NCBI GenBank assembly: GCA_003344405.1
Contig: NOWV01000216.1
Coordinates: 51,284-115,283 of the forward strand
DNA: 64,000 bases
Origin: Trichoplax sp. H2
Lineage: Eukaryota; Placozoa; Uniplacotomia; Trichoplacea
Reading direction: 5' to 3'
The notes under the pieces are model-generated. The model was not told the origin of the DNA. It searched no databases and saw only the letters and a program-made list of their open reading frames with translations. How positions within the stretch are numbered: position 1 is the stretch's first letter; every line of letters starts with the position of its first letter. Position numbers and translations under genes: made by a program. Positions 11,949 to 23,226 of this stretch are shown piece by piece.

Positions 11949-12934
11949 AAGCATTGCTGACGTCAAGAGAAGAAATGTAATTTCAATTTTAGCGTAAAAG
12001 TGTATTACACTTTTTCATGCAACATCTATATTCTGGACTACTATCGCCTTTACTACCTTCATAGTAAGAAATGTCGATCTCGTGTAAATTGAGCGATGAC
12101 AAAAGTTGCACTAACTAAACTAAGGTCTTCAGTCAAGTTGAAATTTCATAATTAGTAACTAAGATAGTGTCACGGTACGCCATTACTAATTAAGTAACTG
12201 TAAATTAATGAAAGCTTATGAATAGATAAGATAAGGTTATGTACTATGTTTTAATGCGCTTGTAGCTGATAATAGGATGATAGAAATGAGATAAAAATAG
12301 AAGTTGTTAGCAGTTAATTTACTGTAGGTTTATAAGGTGTGTTAATCTCTAAAAATTGAGCTGTATATGGACGAAGGTTAAGCGTCTTAACACCTGATAG
12401 CTTGTAGCTATCTAAGTCTGAGAATATCGACATGTATATTTAGTAATGGTATTATACTAATTAATGTAACTTGTAAAGCATGAATTCTCACTCGTTAATA
12501 TTGGAATTCACTGTAGAAACCTATTTAAGCGCGTGAATTTGTAGAATAAAGTAAGTAATTGCTCAAGAAACGGCAAGACTCATATCGTGAAGAATAGTGT
12601 AATAATTACTCAGTTGTCTGTGGAGATCAGCCGAGAAAGCGAGTTCTCAAATACTTCTCTCATAGAAACTGAAAGTACTGGGAGAAATAGCCTAAGTTTT
12701 AAGCAACTACACTAGAGTTCTTTACTTTCCTTTGCCACAAGTGAGGGTTGTGACAGATAGTCAAAAATTACTTTTACCTGAAGACACAATATAGCATAAT
12801 GTTCAAATTAAAGGCGTATAAGTATAGCGTGATGAAGCTATTAAGCAGCGGTAAACATTCTAAATGTAAACATAGCGAAAGAATTACCAGTCTATTCCAA
12901 GTTAAAAGAAGTTCCTTGTAAAACTTAAATGGAC
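11949..12934. repeat. copy A of the gap-flanking duplicate (gap 12935), filled allele
   Basis: Matches 12955-13346 at both ends but contains 586 extra bp plus a second agatagt (12169-12761). Copy A stops at the 20-N gap at the base where copy B continues into unique DNA. This is the geometry of two overlapping contig ends from different haplotypes. Confidence 0.92.
12162..12761. mobile_element. 586-bp insertion with 7-bp target-site duplication
   Basis: The segment 12169-12754 is bounded by agatagt on both sides (12162-12168 and 12755-12761). Its ends are short inverted repeats, GTCAC at the left and GTGAC at the right. The empty site, with a single agatagt, is present in copy B around 13171-13177. 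It contains no open frame of note, so a non-autonomous DNA transposon is the simplest reading. The target duplication and 5-bp termini do not name a superfamily; hAT-type elements usually make 8-bp duplications. Confidence 0.7.
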
Positions 12935-12954
12935 NNNNNNNNNNNNNNNNNNNN
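12935..12954. other. assembly gap, exactly 20 N
   Basis: Run of 20 N between two allelic copies. The open frame running through it (12925-13119, -) is an artefact of translating N. Confidence 0.97.
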
Positions 12955-13346
12955 AAGCATTGCTGACGTCAAGAGAAGAAATGTAATTTCAATTTTAGCG
13001 TAAAAGTGTATTACACTTTTCATGCAACATCTATATTCTGAACTACTATCGCCTTTACTACCTTTATAGTAAGAAATGTCGATCTCGTGTAAATTGAGCG
13101 ATGACAAAAGTTGCACCAACTAAACTAAGGTCTTCAGTCACGTTGAAATTTCATAATTAGTAACTAAGATAGTCAAAAATAACTTTTACCTGAAGACACA
13201 ATATAGCATAATGTTCAAATTAAAGGCGTATAAGTATAGCGTGATGAAGCTATTAAGCAGCGGTAAACATTCTAAATGTAAACATAGCGAAAGAATTACC
13301 AGTCTATTCCAAGTTAAAAGAAGTTCCTTGTAAAACTTAAATGGAC
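12955..13346. repeat. copy B of the gap-flanking duplicate (gap 12935), empty allele
   Basis: 392 bp starting at the first base after the gap. Same sequence as 11949-12934 but without the 586-bp insertion; only a few substitutions and a one-base homopolymer difference. Confidence 0.92.
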
Positions 13347-14221
13347 CACTATGTCAATTGAAGTAAATTGATGTATGATAATGCTGGAAGAGACTCATCG
13401 AAAATCAAAAGCTACATTTAAAGCAATCTACTCTTCAACTTAATATACTCGTTGCTATACAAAGCTATCTGATAACTCTAACGATAATTTTGTAATTCTG
13501 CCATCACGCCATAAAGACTACTATATAAAGAATGAATGATATTATCTATTCATTAACTAATTAATTATTAACGAAACTAATAGTATGTATTACCATTAAC
13601 TAAAAATAAATTATTTTATGGAAAAAATCTTTATCACTAGCATCCGTGGTCAGTAATGATAGAAAAGTATGTCGGAATATCTGATACATTTAAAGATTGA
13701 ACATGTACTTATCATATACAAAATAAATTTTATTCCTTAAATTAACGTATAAACAATCTACTACCGGTACTTCAATCTATGAGTGTGTTGGTTCTTAGTC
13801 CTTAACATAGCACCATGTTATATCAAAACGGAATTAGCCATTTATACCAATATTCTATGGCAAGTAAGCTTTGTTAATAAGCTAAATTGATATACGAATA
13901 CTTTTACTGGTTGATTATAATTTTTGAATAGAATATTTAAATTTAGGAATCCTAAATTCAAGATACCAACGGATATAATCTAATCAGAATTTCTCATCTT
14001 TTGGACTTACATAACTCTGGTTAAAGATATTTCAGTCTCATGAAGTAGAAATATTAAAATAAATGTAATCTTTAGACTTTGCAGAAAGTCATCGTTTCTT
14101 ATTTCCTATAATAAAATATAACACTATAGTAACATTTAATGAGGATATCAACCAAAGCATTGTAATAAGTTATTTTTAGCACAAAAAATTTGTCAACAAG
14201 GCCATTAAAAGAGAAATAGAC
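13347..14221. other. no gene recognised
   Basis: AT-rich intergenic sequence; no open frame, RNA gene or repeat identified. Confidence 0.4.
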
Positions 14222-14740
14222 TAATATGCGATTATGCTACAATCTCCATTAGTCGTTTTAGTCCCTTTAGTCATACATAGGTTGGGTTGTAGCTTGTGTT
14301 ATAGCAATATTACAAGCAACGCCGCACAACAGCCATGATTGCCTGCCCCAAAATTGTACAGAATTCACTGGTTCACAAATGTCAGGATGAGATAACCCAG
14401 TTCACATATTACGTACACCAACTTCAACCTAAAGGCAATCGGGATGGCCTAATTCTTCAACATTTGCCTTACCATCGCCATCACTATCCATTTGACATAA
14501 AGTGATTTTCCAGCTTCTACCAGTAGAGGCAAATCCGACACCAAAAGGAATTCTCAGATTACTATCGGCAGAGGCCTGATGGCCAACGCCAGCCCAAACG
14601 TTATTGGGATTAGAATTACATAGATTTGGAACACTCATGCCATTAGAAATTTTATTTTGGAATGATCCATAGCCATAGGTATCGACTATAGGTATCGACC
14701 ATAGCACAAGAAACGACTAGCATAAGCAATTAGTTTTCAT
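14222..14740 (-). pseudogene. temptin-like pseudogene 1
   Basis: From the ATG at 14740, codon 8 of the signal peptide is TAG (14717-14719). The frame then stays open through a good temptin module: VWAGVGHQ, IPFGVGFA, LCQMDSDGDGK, EELGHPDC. The next codon, Trp in the intact genes, is TAG (14429-14431), and a TGA follows at 14402-14404. Homology resumes as TGLSHPDICEPVNS and QSWLLCGVAC. The CCG motif is lost, and a further frame change is needed to reach GTKTTNG, which mirrors the C-terminus of the gene at 8830. It is therefore closest to that gene. At least three stops and one frameshift make it non-functional. Confidence 0.85.
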
Positions 14741-16893
14741 ATCTCGCTATGAATCGCAAATTGGGAATGAGTAAATGGAATGGAACATTCTGGTGAATTA
14801 ATTTTACACCCCAAAAATAAGAAAAATGATCACAATCAGTTGCACGACTTGATTATTTGTAAGTCAACTATAAATAGGTAATAAATCGTCGAAAAACTCA
14901 GAAAGAAATTGTATATTTACGCTGCTGATCTCGAAAATATTCTTTAGAAGAAGAACCTGATGTCCACTATTAAATAAATAGTAACCATGAAGTCCAAATG
15001 GCGTAAAATTGAATCAGAATAATGAATCAGTTGTGATTGTGAATCAGCACAAGATTTCTCACTCTAGTGATGCTAACCTCTGGATGTATAGAATAGATGC
15101 CTTCTATTGCATGATCAGTAAGGTTAAAATTAATATATTTACTACTGATTTTCATTGTATAGTACTTTTTATACATATTAACCTAATCAATTTTACCCGC
15201 TGAATCAGAGATGAAATTACCTTCAACTCAACCTAATGCTAATCTCAATTCTAACCTGATAGCGAATTGTTCTTGACCAATAATTAGAGAATTTAAGGCA
15301 TACAAAATGAGACTTGAATGAACTAAATGAACCATTTTTACATCATCTTATATTGAAATAGTTATCAAAATGATTTGCATATGTAGTTTCGGAAAGATTA
15401 ACTTATGTACAGAATTTATTGTTTCAATTTGCTTGCTCTATGAACTTTGATATTATAGCTAATTCTGTACCTCATCTTTTAATATAATATATTAATAATA
15501 ATATTACGACTATTTCTGTTCTATCTTTACAATACAGTAAATTAATAGTGTTCAAAAATTTATTTAATTGATTTAATATGCTGTTAAGCCTCATAAAGTG
15601 GTAACATTATATTTTGACAAATACTATTCAATACTGCCTTAATACTAGGTAAAGTTAATTGACGTACGAAAACAATTCTATTTTGAGTTAAATTAGAGTA
15701 CTGATTTACCTTTTAAAGCTACACTAAGTATGGCATCATCGATTTAGCTTTCGAGATGACCAATTCTTAAACACATGCTGTATTTATAACTTTAAATTGT
15801 CAAGGTTCAATCAATAAAATCTAATTTTATAGACTAGATATCTCTCTTTAATCAATACTATAAATATTGATTAAGAAACAATCAATCATGAAGGCTATTT
15901 CGGGCTTAAAGAACTATCTATACTTGCAATACCGCTATTTAAATTCCTTCACAGTTCATTTATATTCGTATTGATACTTATTAAAAACCAGTCTGTGTCA
16001 AACCATAAGAATTTCAAATAAATGTAGTAGTAAAACTAGTTATTGGGGTCCATAGGATGATCCATACCGAGTTAAACAGAGTGATATAGAGGGAAGTACA
16101 ATCTAAATATTGATATCAATTACTTGGAGTATTTTAAATATGAATGTTGTGATTTTAAGTTTATACGATATTACATTATCTACAATATATAGAATATGTA
16201 TAAAGTAATCCATGATAGAAATGTTGGTGTCAATAACCGTATACATTTTCTGGTATCTGTTTATGACATCAGCCCGAATTTTATTTTTCTTTCTTAAACC
16301 ACGGCTCCATCAGATTATAGTATTGTAATAGATGTTATATAATTATATAAGGGAGACTATAAGATATAAAGCAGTAAAATGTTCTGATATTGATTACTAG
16401 CTATGTAATATAGTGCTCTATAGAAATTATAGTTGAAAAATTGCATTAGTTCATGAATTCAAACTTTATTCACTAATCTGAAAGATAGTAATAGTGTAAT
16501 AGATAGGATATTGTCGTATAACAGAGTTTATACTTTATGAATCATAAAAATGCTGCAATATTAATACTCAAATAATTATTAAATTCCAAATATTTAATAT
16601 TGTAATTACTTTTAATCTTGAAATCACTACGCATTGCTGACTTAAAAAGTCACATAAATAGAATAGATTATTGCAATGGATGGAACTGGATAAACCATTT
16701 CATCATTATTAATACTTCTCAACATCTAACGCTGAGCGTTTAGGTTTTTAAAGACAGGATCTGTATAAGAAATTTGGAGACTAGCAATTAAGGAAAATGG
16801 AAATAACAATCAATCTATCGCTCATTCAAAAGTTCAGTATGTACTTTAAGGAAAGAGGTAGATAAGCATGAAATGGGCTTTCGTCCATTCATT
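14741..16893. other. no gene recognised (2.1 kb)
   Basis: Very AT-rich. The 64-codon frame at 15009-15203 (+) is at chance length. No domain, tRNA or repeat recognised. Confidence 0.4.
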
Positions 16894-18048
16894 TTACAAT
16901 AGTATGTAATTTATAATTGCTAATAGTATAAATATGCCGCAGTAAGGCCCAAATTGAACGACTCCATTCGTTGCAGTAGCACCAATGGGTGGGCTGGTGG
17001 TTAATTGAGGAGTTTTTTGAGTGCTAGCTTGACTAGTTGCATTGGTCTTAATTTGAGTATTGGCGTTAGTTATACCTGTAGTAGTTGTAATCATCGATTG
17101 CATCGTCGAATTTGTGACGGGTTTAGTTGTAGATTGTGTTACAGGTGGCATTGTAGGTATGCTAGTAGATTTTGCTGTGGAATTTATGGCTTGTGTTGTA
17201 ATGTTTGTTGCAGCCTCAGTCATTGCTTCAGTGCTTGCTTTTAGTGTAGCATCCGTTGCTACTTCAGTCATAGTTTCTGTCGAGGGCTTCGTATCTGCTT
17301 CTGTCATGGCTTCGGTTGCTACTTCAGTATTTGCTCCTGTTATGGTTTCTGTAGTCACTTCTGTATTTACTGTTGCATTTTCTGTTGTATTTGCTGTTGT
17401 ATTTGCTGTTGTATTTGCTTCTGTACTTGCTTCTGTTGTAGCTTCCGTTACGGCTTCTGTTGTGGCTTCCATTGTGGCTCCTGTTGCTGCTTCCACTGCG
17501 GCTCCTGTTGTAGTTTCTGACATGATTTCTGTTGCAACTTCTGTTGCAGCCTCTGTTGTAGCTTCTGTGGTGGATTCAGTGGTGCCTGCAGTGGTGGCTT
17601 GAGTCGTTGACATAGTGGTTGGACATGTAGGATTACACGATAACCATGGCTGCTTATTACCACAACATGCAGGTGAGTTGATCGGCTCGCAAACTCCTGG
17701 ATGAGATATCCCGGTTGTACTTGGTGGAGTAGATCCTTCAGTCCAGACACAATTTGGATCGCCAAGCTCTGCACCGTTGGTTTTACCGTCGCCATCGCTG
17801 TCCATTTGGCATAGCGTGGTGCTCCAAGTGCGACCAGTTTTAGCGAAATCGGTTCCAAATGGATTTCTAGCCCCAGCACCAGCCGTTGCTATATGGCCGA
17901 TACCATACCATTTTGCGCTAGGATTACAGGGGTTAGGAACATTATTACTATTTGGTATCCTATCGAGATAATTATCATAGCTGCTAATAAACGTAAAATG
18001 GAAGGTACATAAGAATGTAACCGTAAAATAGAATTTTAAAACGATCAT
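16894..18048 (-). CDS. temptin-like protein with long Thr-rich mucin-like stalk and C-terminal anchor
   Basis: 384 aa, single exon. Signal peptide at residues 1-23. The temptin module (about 24-145) has VPNPC (37-41), GIGH (49-52), ARNPFG (60-65), a Ca-loop-like D83-D85-D87-G88 to E94, then ISHPGVCEP, CCG and PWLSC. Residues 146 to about 362 are built from Thr, Ala, Glu, Ser, Asn and Met in short repeats (TTEATTEAA, ANTTANTTANTT). They carry many N-x-T sequons and look like a heavily glycosylated extended stalk. The chain ends in a hydrophobic tail (GIFILLAIINYILL, 371-384) with no charged cytoplasmic part, which suggests GPI attachment; a short membrane tail is the alternative. The imperfect repeat DNA also opens long frames on the other strand, which I regard as shadows. 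The stalk is likely to vary in length between alleles. Confidence 0.88.
   Translation of the reverse strand: MIVLKFYFTVTFLCTFHFTFISSYDNYLDRIPNSNNVPNPCNPSAKWYGIGHIATAGAGARNPFGTDFAKTGRTWSTTLCQMDSDGDGKTNGAELGDPNCVWTEGSTPPSTTGISHPGVCEPINSPACCGNKQPWLSCNPTCPTTMSTTQATTAGTTESTTEATTEAATEVATEIMSETTTGAAVEAATGATMEATTEAVTEATTEASTEANTTANTTANTTENATVNTEVTTETITGANTEVATEAMTEADTKPSTETMTEVATDATLKASTEAMTEAATNITTQAINSTAKSTSIPTMPPVTQSTTKPVTNSTMQSMITTTTGITNANTQIKTNATSQASTQKTPQLTTSPPIGATATNGVVQFGPYCGIFILLAIINYILL
17100..17620 (-). repeat. coding minisatellite of the Thr-rich stalk
   Basis: Imperfect 9-, 12- and 15-base repeats encoding T-E-A, T-E-V and N-T-T variants, including a run of three closely similar 12-base units (about 17370-17420). 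Slippage here would alter stalk length in multiples of three. Confidence 0.75.
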
Positions 18049-18735
18049 TTTGAATAACGAAATGGTTACGAATGAAACTAATTCAATCTTTCCGTTATGC
18101 GGATAGATAAAAGCTAACTAACGATAATAGAATATTATAGCAATGAAGAAAATGATGTTCGATTTGATTCACGTTCAAAAACTGCTTAAAATGACGTTCG
18201 ATTTAAATCACGTTCTAAACTGTTTGAAATTGGAAATTCACACAATCAAAGGCCCGCATTTAATTCAGCTTTCTGGCTCACTGGCATACACTTAAACTAG
18301 CGGATGTAATAGTTCTACCATTATATAAATAAATGAGTTTATTAACAATTGGTGACCTATTCAATGTATAATGACAACGCAAATACTACTCAAAATTACT
18401 ATTCAAATAGGTTCCAGTGTTATTCTATTTTAGCAGGGCTTGTTGACTATTATCTGATAGGTAACCTATTGAAAGCTATCCAGTTGTTTACGCCCTACTG
18501 ATTGACATTTCCGAGTTCGGCCTACCTCAGAATTCTTCAGTGATTCTAATATTAATACCACTAGCTTACTACTCCAGCTGGTACTGAATATAATTTACAT
18601 AGATAGAAAAATGGTCATAAGTGATCCTATGTAGGTACCCTGACTTAAGCAGGTACCTAATAGTAAATTATCCAAGAAAATAATTTAGTGCTGAGGTTTA
18701 AGGCAGGGACTACTCAACAAAAATTTCCCATCATC
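18049..18735. other. no gene recognised
   Basis: 5' flank of the mucin-like temptin gene on the minus strand. Near 18130-18230 an approximate repeat (gatgttcgatttgattcacgttc and gacgttcgatttaaatcacg) occurs twice, about 50 bp apart, upstream of the gene; it could be a paired regulatory site or chance. Confidence 0.4.
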
Positions 18736-19128
18736 TTACCGATACTCCTGTTTTTCCCCAATTACAGCCTTTCTTCGTACAAAATTATTTTCCTCTACGG
18801 CGTAAGATTTATTGAGTAAAATTGATAACTTTGGCTTGCTACGGCATTTGGTATCAGTTAGGAAAATTTTTGCTGAGTAGTTCTTGACCATACCATGATC
18901 ACATGAATCCACAAAGCTAAACGTCACGCGGTTAATATAACAAATATCTTCAAGATATACATATATATATATGGGATAGTTTACTGCGATTGGACATACT
19001 AGTAAGTGGCCTCTGGTGATACAAAAACCCAGAGAAAGTCTCTCTAGTCTAGGCTTCAAGATAGATCTGGAAAAAGTTCTAAAACGTATCCATAAGTTGC
19101 AGACACGATTGAATACGCATATTTTCAT
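18736..19128 (-). CDS. uncharacterised 130-codon open frame, possible exon
   Basis: No family recognised. It is the longest unassigned frame in the window. A pyrimidine-rich acceptor-like site (ctttttccag) sits inside it near 19065-19075. At its 3' end the stop codon overlaps a strong donor-like sequence (TATCG followed by GTAAGA), so it could be an internal exon. The predicted segment between these sites is basic, has six cysteines and no membrane segment. No neighbouring exon could be identified. By a rough estimate from base composition, a frame this long is expected less than once by chance in such a window, so the evidence is weak but not negligible. Confidence 0.25.
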   Translation of the reverse strand: MKICVFNRVCNLWIRFRTFSRSILKPRLERLSLGFCITRGHLLVCPIAVNYPIYIYVYLEDICYINRVTFSFVDSCDHGMVKNYSAKIFLTDTKCRSKPKLSILLNKSYAVEENNFVRRKAVIGEKQEYR

Positions 19129-22100
19129 TATTATAGCACTACTGATGATAAATACGTAATACTATTACAAGCATTTCTAGAATAATTAATTAATATAAAT
19201 AGACCTTAAAGCAACAGATATTCAAATGAAAATATACCGTACTATTATTGCATTTCTCTATCATGAATAGCATGCTGGTTGTTAACGTTTAAGACATTGG
19301 ATTCGTGTTCAATGCTATAATTTATTAAAATAATTACATGTCGAACCAGAATCTACTATGCTAAATAGAGAATGAAGCATGCAAAATTCTAGACATATAA
19401 TCATCCAAGCAGATCAAATGGATTGCATATCTTGACATCCTGTTACTTCTTTGGCACTGAAAATTATATTAACTACCTCCTATTATAATAATATTATGAC
19501 ACCCGATGAGTGCTATGACAACACCATTTGTATTCGTGATTTTATATATTCTTTTTCAGTTCTTGCTATATCGCACCGTTCAAGATAACACACTACTTAT
19601 AACGAGGGAAGAAACATCAAGACGATAATCGTTTAACATACTTACGTTAAAGGTTATGTCTACTCTTGCCATACATTCCTACGAGAGCATTTACAGCATT
19701 TAAGAACTTGCATCCAAATTTGGAGTTTTATGATATTACAAAATGGCAAGAATTTTTGAATGAAGATCATTCGGTTTAGTATTATACTCAAGTAAAAATG
19801 TCGCATGTGTTGAAATTTTTTCTATTACAGCTATTTATGCACGTATAAGTCTGCATATAATCTAATATACAGAGATGTATTTGGCAAGATAACTAACCAT
19901 TAGATAATGTCAGAAAAGCAAAATCGTTGGTTATTGTTAAGCTTGTAGATAACGCAGTTTTACCAGTCACATAGTAAATTAAGGATATCTTAGTTTCTAT
20001 TTACGCTGTTTGATGTTGAGGTCGTATCTAAAACTTAAGAATAGTACTACGAATCAAGATTAGATTAAAATTCAATCTCGTTATTCGTTTGTTTTATTAT
20101 TTTTCCATTGACTCTGATCATCATAACTCCGGTTTTAGTAAAAAACTGCCAGCACTACTGATAGTTCTTTCATATATTTAGAACAGATACGGTTAACATT
20201 GCAGTATAGTAAGTATTTCCTCATATATGCATCTTATTGACGTAGTTCTAATTTGTATATTTAAAATGCTAAAATACTACAGCTATAAATTAATCTACCA
20301 TCCGCTGAATTTAAAGTATCGAATCTACAATAGAATCTCAAGCAATCTTTATTCAGTGTTAGGAGAGCAAATGATATTTAGTTAGCGAAACTAACTGAAT
20401 GCGACTAGACAACAAGAACTGTTCCTAATAATCTATTTGTCAAGCATAAGTTGAAATAAAGCCAGCATTATGATATTACCTATATTCAAGCATTGTCTAC
20501 ACAGTTATTTCCTTCATTAATTAAAATTGGGCTCCATGTATTATACTAAATAAATAAGGTATCTGATTGAGTCTAATAGCAACAATATTCATCACTGTAA
20601 TGAAAGTTAAGGTCCTTCCATTGATGACTACTAGCCTAGCTAACATAATTAAATCATTTTGAAAAAGCTAATGTCGCAGTTTTCTATGATTGTACATCTT
20701 TTCCTTATTTTGCTGTTAGATTTCACGTAGTCATCACCGTTTGTATCCTAGCTGACCATCATCCAGTAAAACTTATAATTGGCATCCATAATTAAGGCTG
20801 TAATAAATTCTAAATCGATAAACTTCATAAACATCTGTGCTAATGAGTTATCGTTTCATTTCATGGTTGTATTTAGTGTAGAGTAAATAACCATTGAACC
20901 ATCACTACATAATAAATACAATCCGTTTTGATCATCCCAATTACCCTACTTGTTTTGCCATTAAGAAAGCACTATTCGGCACTATTTTGCTATATCTACG
21001 TCCTATCTTATCTGTAAAGTTGATCGAAGACTACTGTTACGGAGCAAAGCACCGTACTTGCTAATTAAATAGAATTTGTTAGTATTTAGCTAATGGATCA
21101 TATTGGTAAGTGATAAATGAAATTAAGAATATTAAGAATGTCTAGATTGCTAGACAACAAAAGGCATAATTGTACTTTGCAATTAATTGGTAGACCCTAT
21201 ATAGATATTAATAATGGCGACACGTTAGCACCCGCTAAATCATGTAAATCTTATATTGTCAAGTTACTATGTGTGCACCACGAATTTAGTGGAAGAGTAT
21301 AAAAGGACGAGCGAATGCTCACTTTCAGAGTTCCTTATTAGATCATGTAAGGGAAGGTACTCGGCTACTCTATTAATAAAAACTATACTAATCATGTAGA
21401 ACAGTCTTATCCCTGTGTGACCTTAAGTAGTATAGAACTACCATACAGTAGATCTCCAGGTGTAGTGGAGCAAGGTATAAGTAATCTATTAGTTTAGTGT
21501 AGTAGTTCGCAACATAAGTTTGTGACAACTACATATAAAAGTGCGAGTTAACACTTCATTTGATAGAACAATCTGTTGACAAGAAGTCAGCTGGTAATAA
21601 AATAAAATTAACAAAAATGATTCATCCTACACATATAATTTGTAAGTATTAAATGGTACAGCTAAAAGTCCGTACGTACAGTATATCACATAACGCGTAT
21701 ATCTTATTTTATGTAAAACAATAGATATTTCTAGATGAATCCACATTTGTGATATTTCGCGTACTGTGTATATTTATACTTTCACTTTATATTGTCACTA
21801 TTACTTCGCACTGAGTATATTGCATGTATTTGACCTAATAATTTAGCTTATATCATTGTCTATTCAGCTCATTTGACCGCAGGTTTTTGCCCCAAATTTT
21901 AATTTTATTTAAATATTATACCTGGCATTTACTTACGTGCTACGTTAAACGAAGAAATAAAGATAAATATTATTGCCTGGAAAGATGTTGGATGAAAAAC
22001 AGATGTACTGGTAGCTAGCATCTTCTTTCTAGCTTAGTTGAAGAACTGTTTGTTTGATTTATTTAAGATCTGCTATCAGAAAGTATTGCCATTGCTACTC

Positions 22101-22954
22101 GAAAATTTTGCTTTAACGTAAACGTGATCATTTTCCGTATCATTTTAAAATTCAGCCACATATCAGTTTAGCATGAAAAGGTATTTTAAATTTACCAGCA
22201 CGTGACTTCAATATTAAATTTAATCCAAATTTAGCAGTAATTTAATCTACGCAATAGAACCATTGAAGCCAAGAGTTTGAGTCTACTTATTTATCAAACG
22301 ATGTCTAAATTCAAATCACCAGTTTTTCAGACATGAAATCTACTGGTGCTGCCAATCAGTAGAAAAGTAATGATTGGTTACTAGAGATACCGAAAAGTGA
22401 TATGCTGAGATATTTTTATAGTAGTTTTTTTAAATTTTGATACAATATAACTCAAATTTTAATCTGGAAGTTAATAATCCTAATTTGCAGTAAGAAGTTA
22501 AAATAAGTATTTTTTTATATCCCTTAAATTATAATCTACAATTAGAATGAATATAAGTTTAGCATTAAGAAGGAAAACTACGTCAATTAAGTTCATCGTA
22601 CATCTTTATATATTTTTAATAGTATTATTACCATTATGTATGTTTTTTAAGTATATTCTGTACAATAATTTCGTTAATAGACTGCAATACTGTTCATAAG
22701 CTACATAATACGGCCTACAGTAGTTTCATAAGAAATAGCTACCTGATTAATGATAAAATTTTAAATTAAGATTAGTTAACATAATATTAAGCCAACATTG
22801 AACGAAATCATCACTTGATGCTTAAATATTCGTGTACATCCATATTTCTTTACATCAAGTGACGTACATTTGTAAGAGGATTGCCTGAATGATCTACGCT
22901 CAAATTCGGAACTTTAGTCATTAATTAAAGCCACTTTACACGGTGTTTATAATC
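19129..22954. other. no gene recognised (3.8 kb)
   Basis: AT-rich. TATA-like sequences lie at about 21297-21305 (gtataaaagg) and about 21533 (catataaaag), both on the plus strand. After the second, an ATG at about 21617 is followed within 30 bases by a strong donor-like gtaagt, but no downstream exon could be found. A 10-bp inverted repeat (tcacttgatg/catcaagtga) occurs near 22810-22862. Confidence 0.35.
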
Positions 22955-23226
22955 TAATATGATAGACCAGTCGTACTTGCTGGAGGAGAACCTAAAGTTC
23001 AGATACAATTTGGATCGCCAAATTCTTGACCAATAGTCTTGCCATCATCATCGCTATCTTTGTGATATAGTGATGTAGTCCAACTGTGACCAGCGTTAGC
23101 AAAATCGATTCCAAATCAATTTCTAGTACCCGCACGCGCTGAAACTTCATCACCAATACCAGACCAGATCAAACTAGGATTGCGATGGTTACGTACCTTA
23201 TTACCATTTTGTAGTGATGCATCCAT
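22955..23226 (-). pseudogene. temptin-like pseudogene 2 (truncated)
   Basis: From a possible ATG at 23226, the minus strand reads QNGNKVRNHRNP, LIWSGIGDE and AGTRN, then TGA (23116-23118) where the family has P of NPFG. It continues FGIDFANAGHSWTTSL, HKDSDDDGKTIGQEFGDPNC, then TGA (22999-23001) in place of the conserved Trp, and STTGLSY. The usual Cys before the Ca-loop is Tyr (SLYHK). Nothing corresponds to the CEP, CCG and SC part or to a signal peptide. This is a decayed, truncated family member. Confidence 0.85.

Noticed and set aside
12925-13119. 64-codon frame across the gap at 12935
   Set aside because: Includes translated N; both flanks are non-coding allelic copies.
17060-17602. 180-codon hydrophobic open frame on the plus strand inside the mucin-like temptin gene
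   Set aside because: It is the antisense reading of the Thr/Ala/Glu codon repeat; the Val/Ala/Ser-rich product is an artefact of that bias.
17448-17879. 143-codon Gln-rich frame on the minus strand
   Set aside because: Frame-shifted reading of the temptin stalk repeats.
18955-18972. TA dinucleotide tract
   Set aside because: Short simple sequence, ordinary in AT-rich DNA; lies within the uncertain 130-codon frame.
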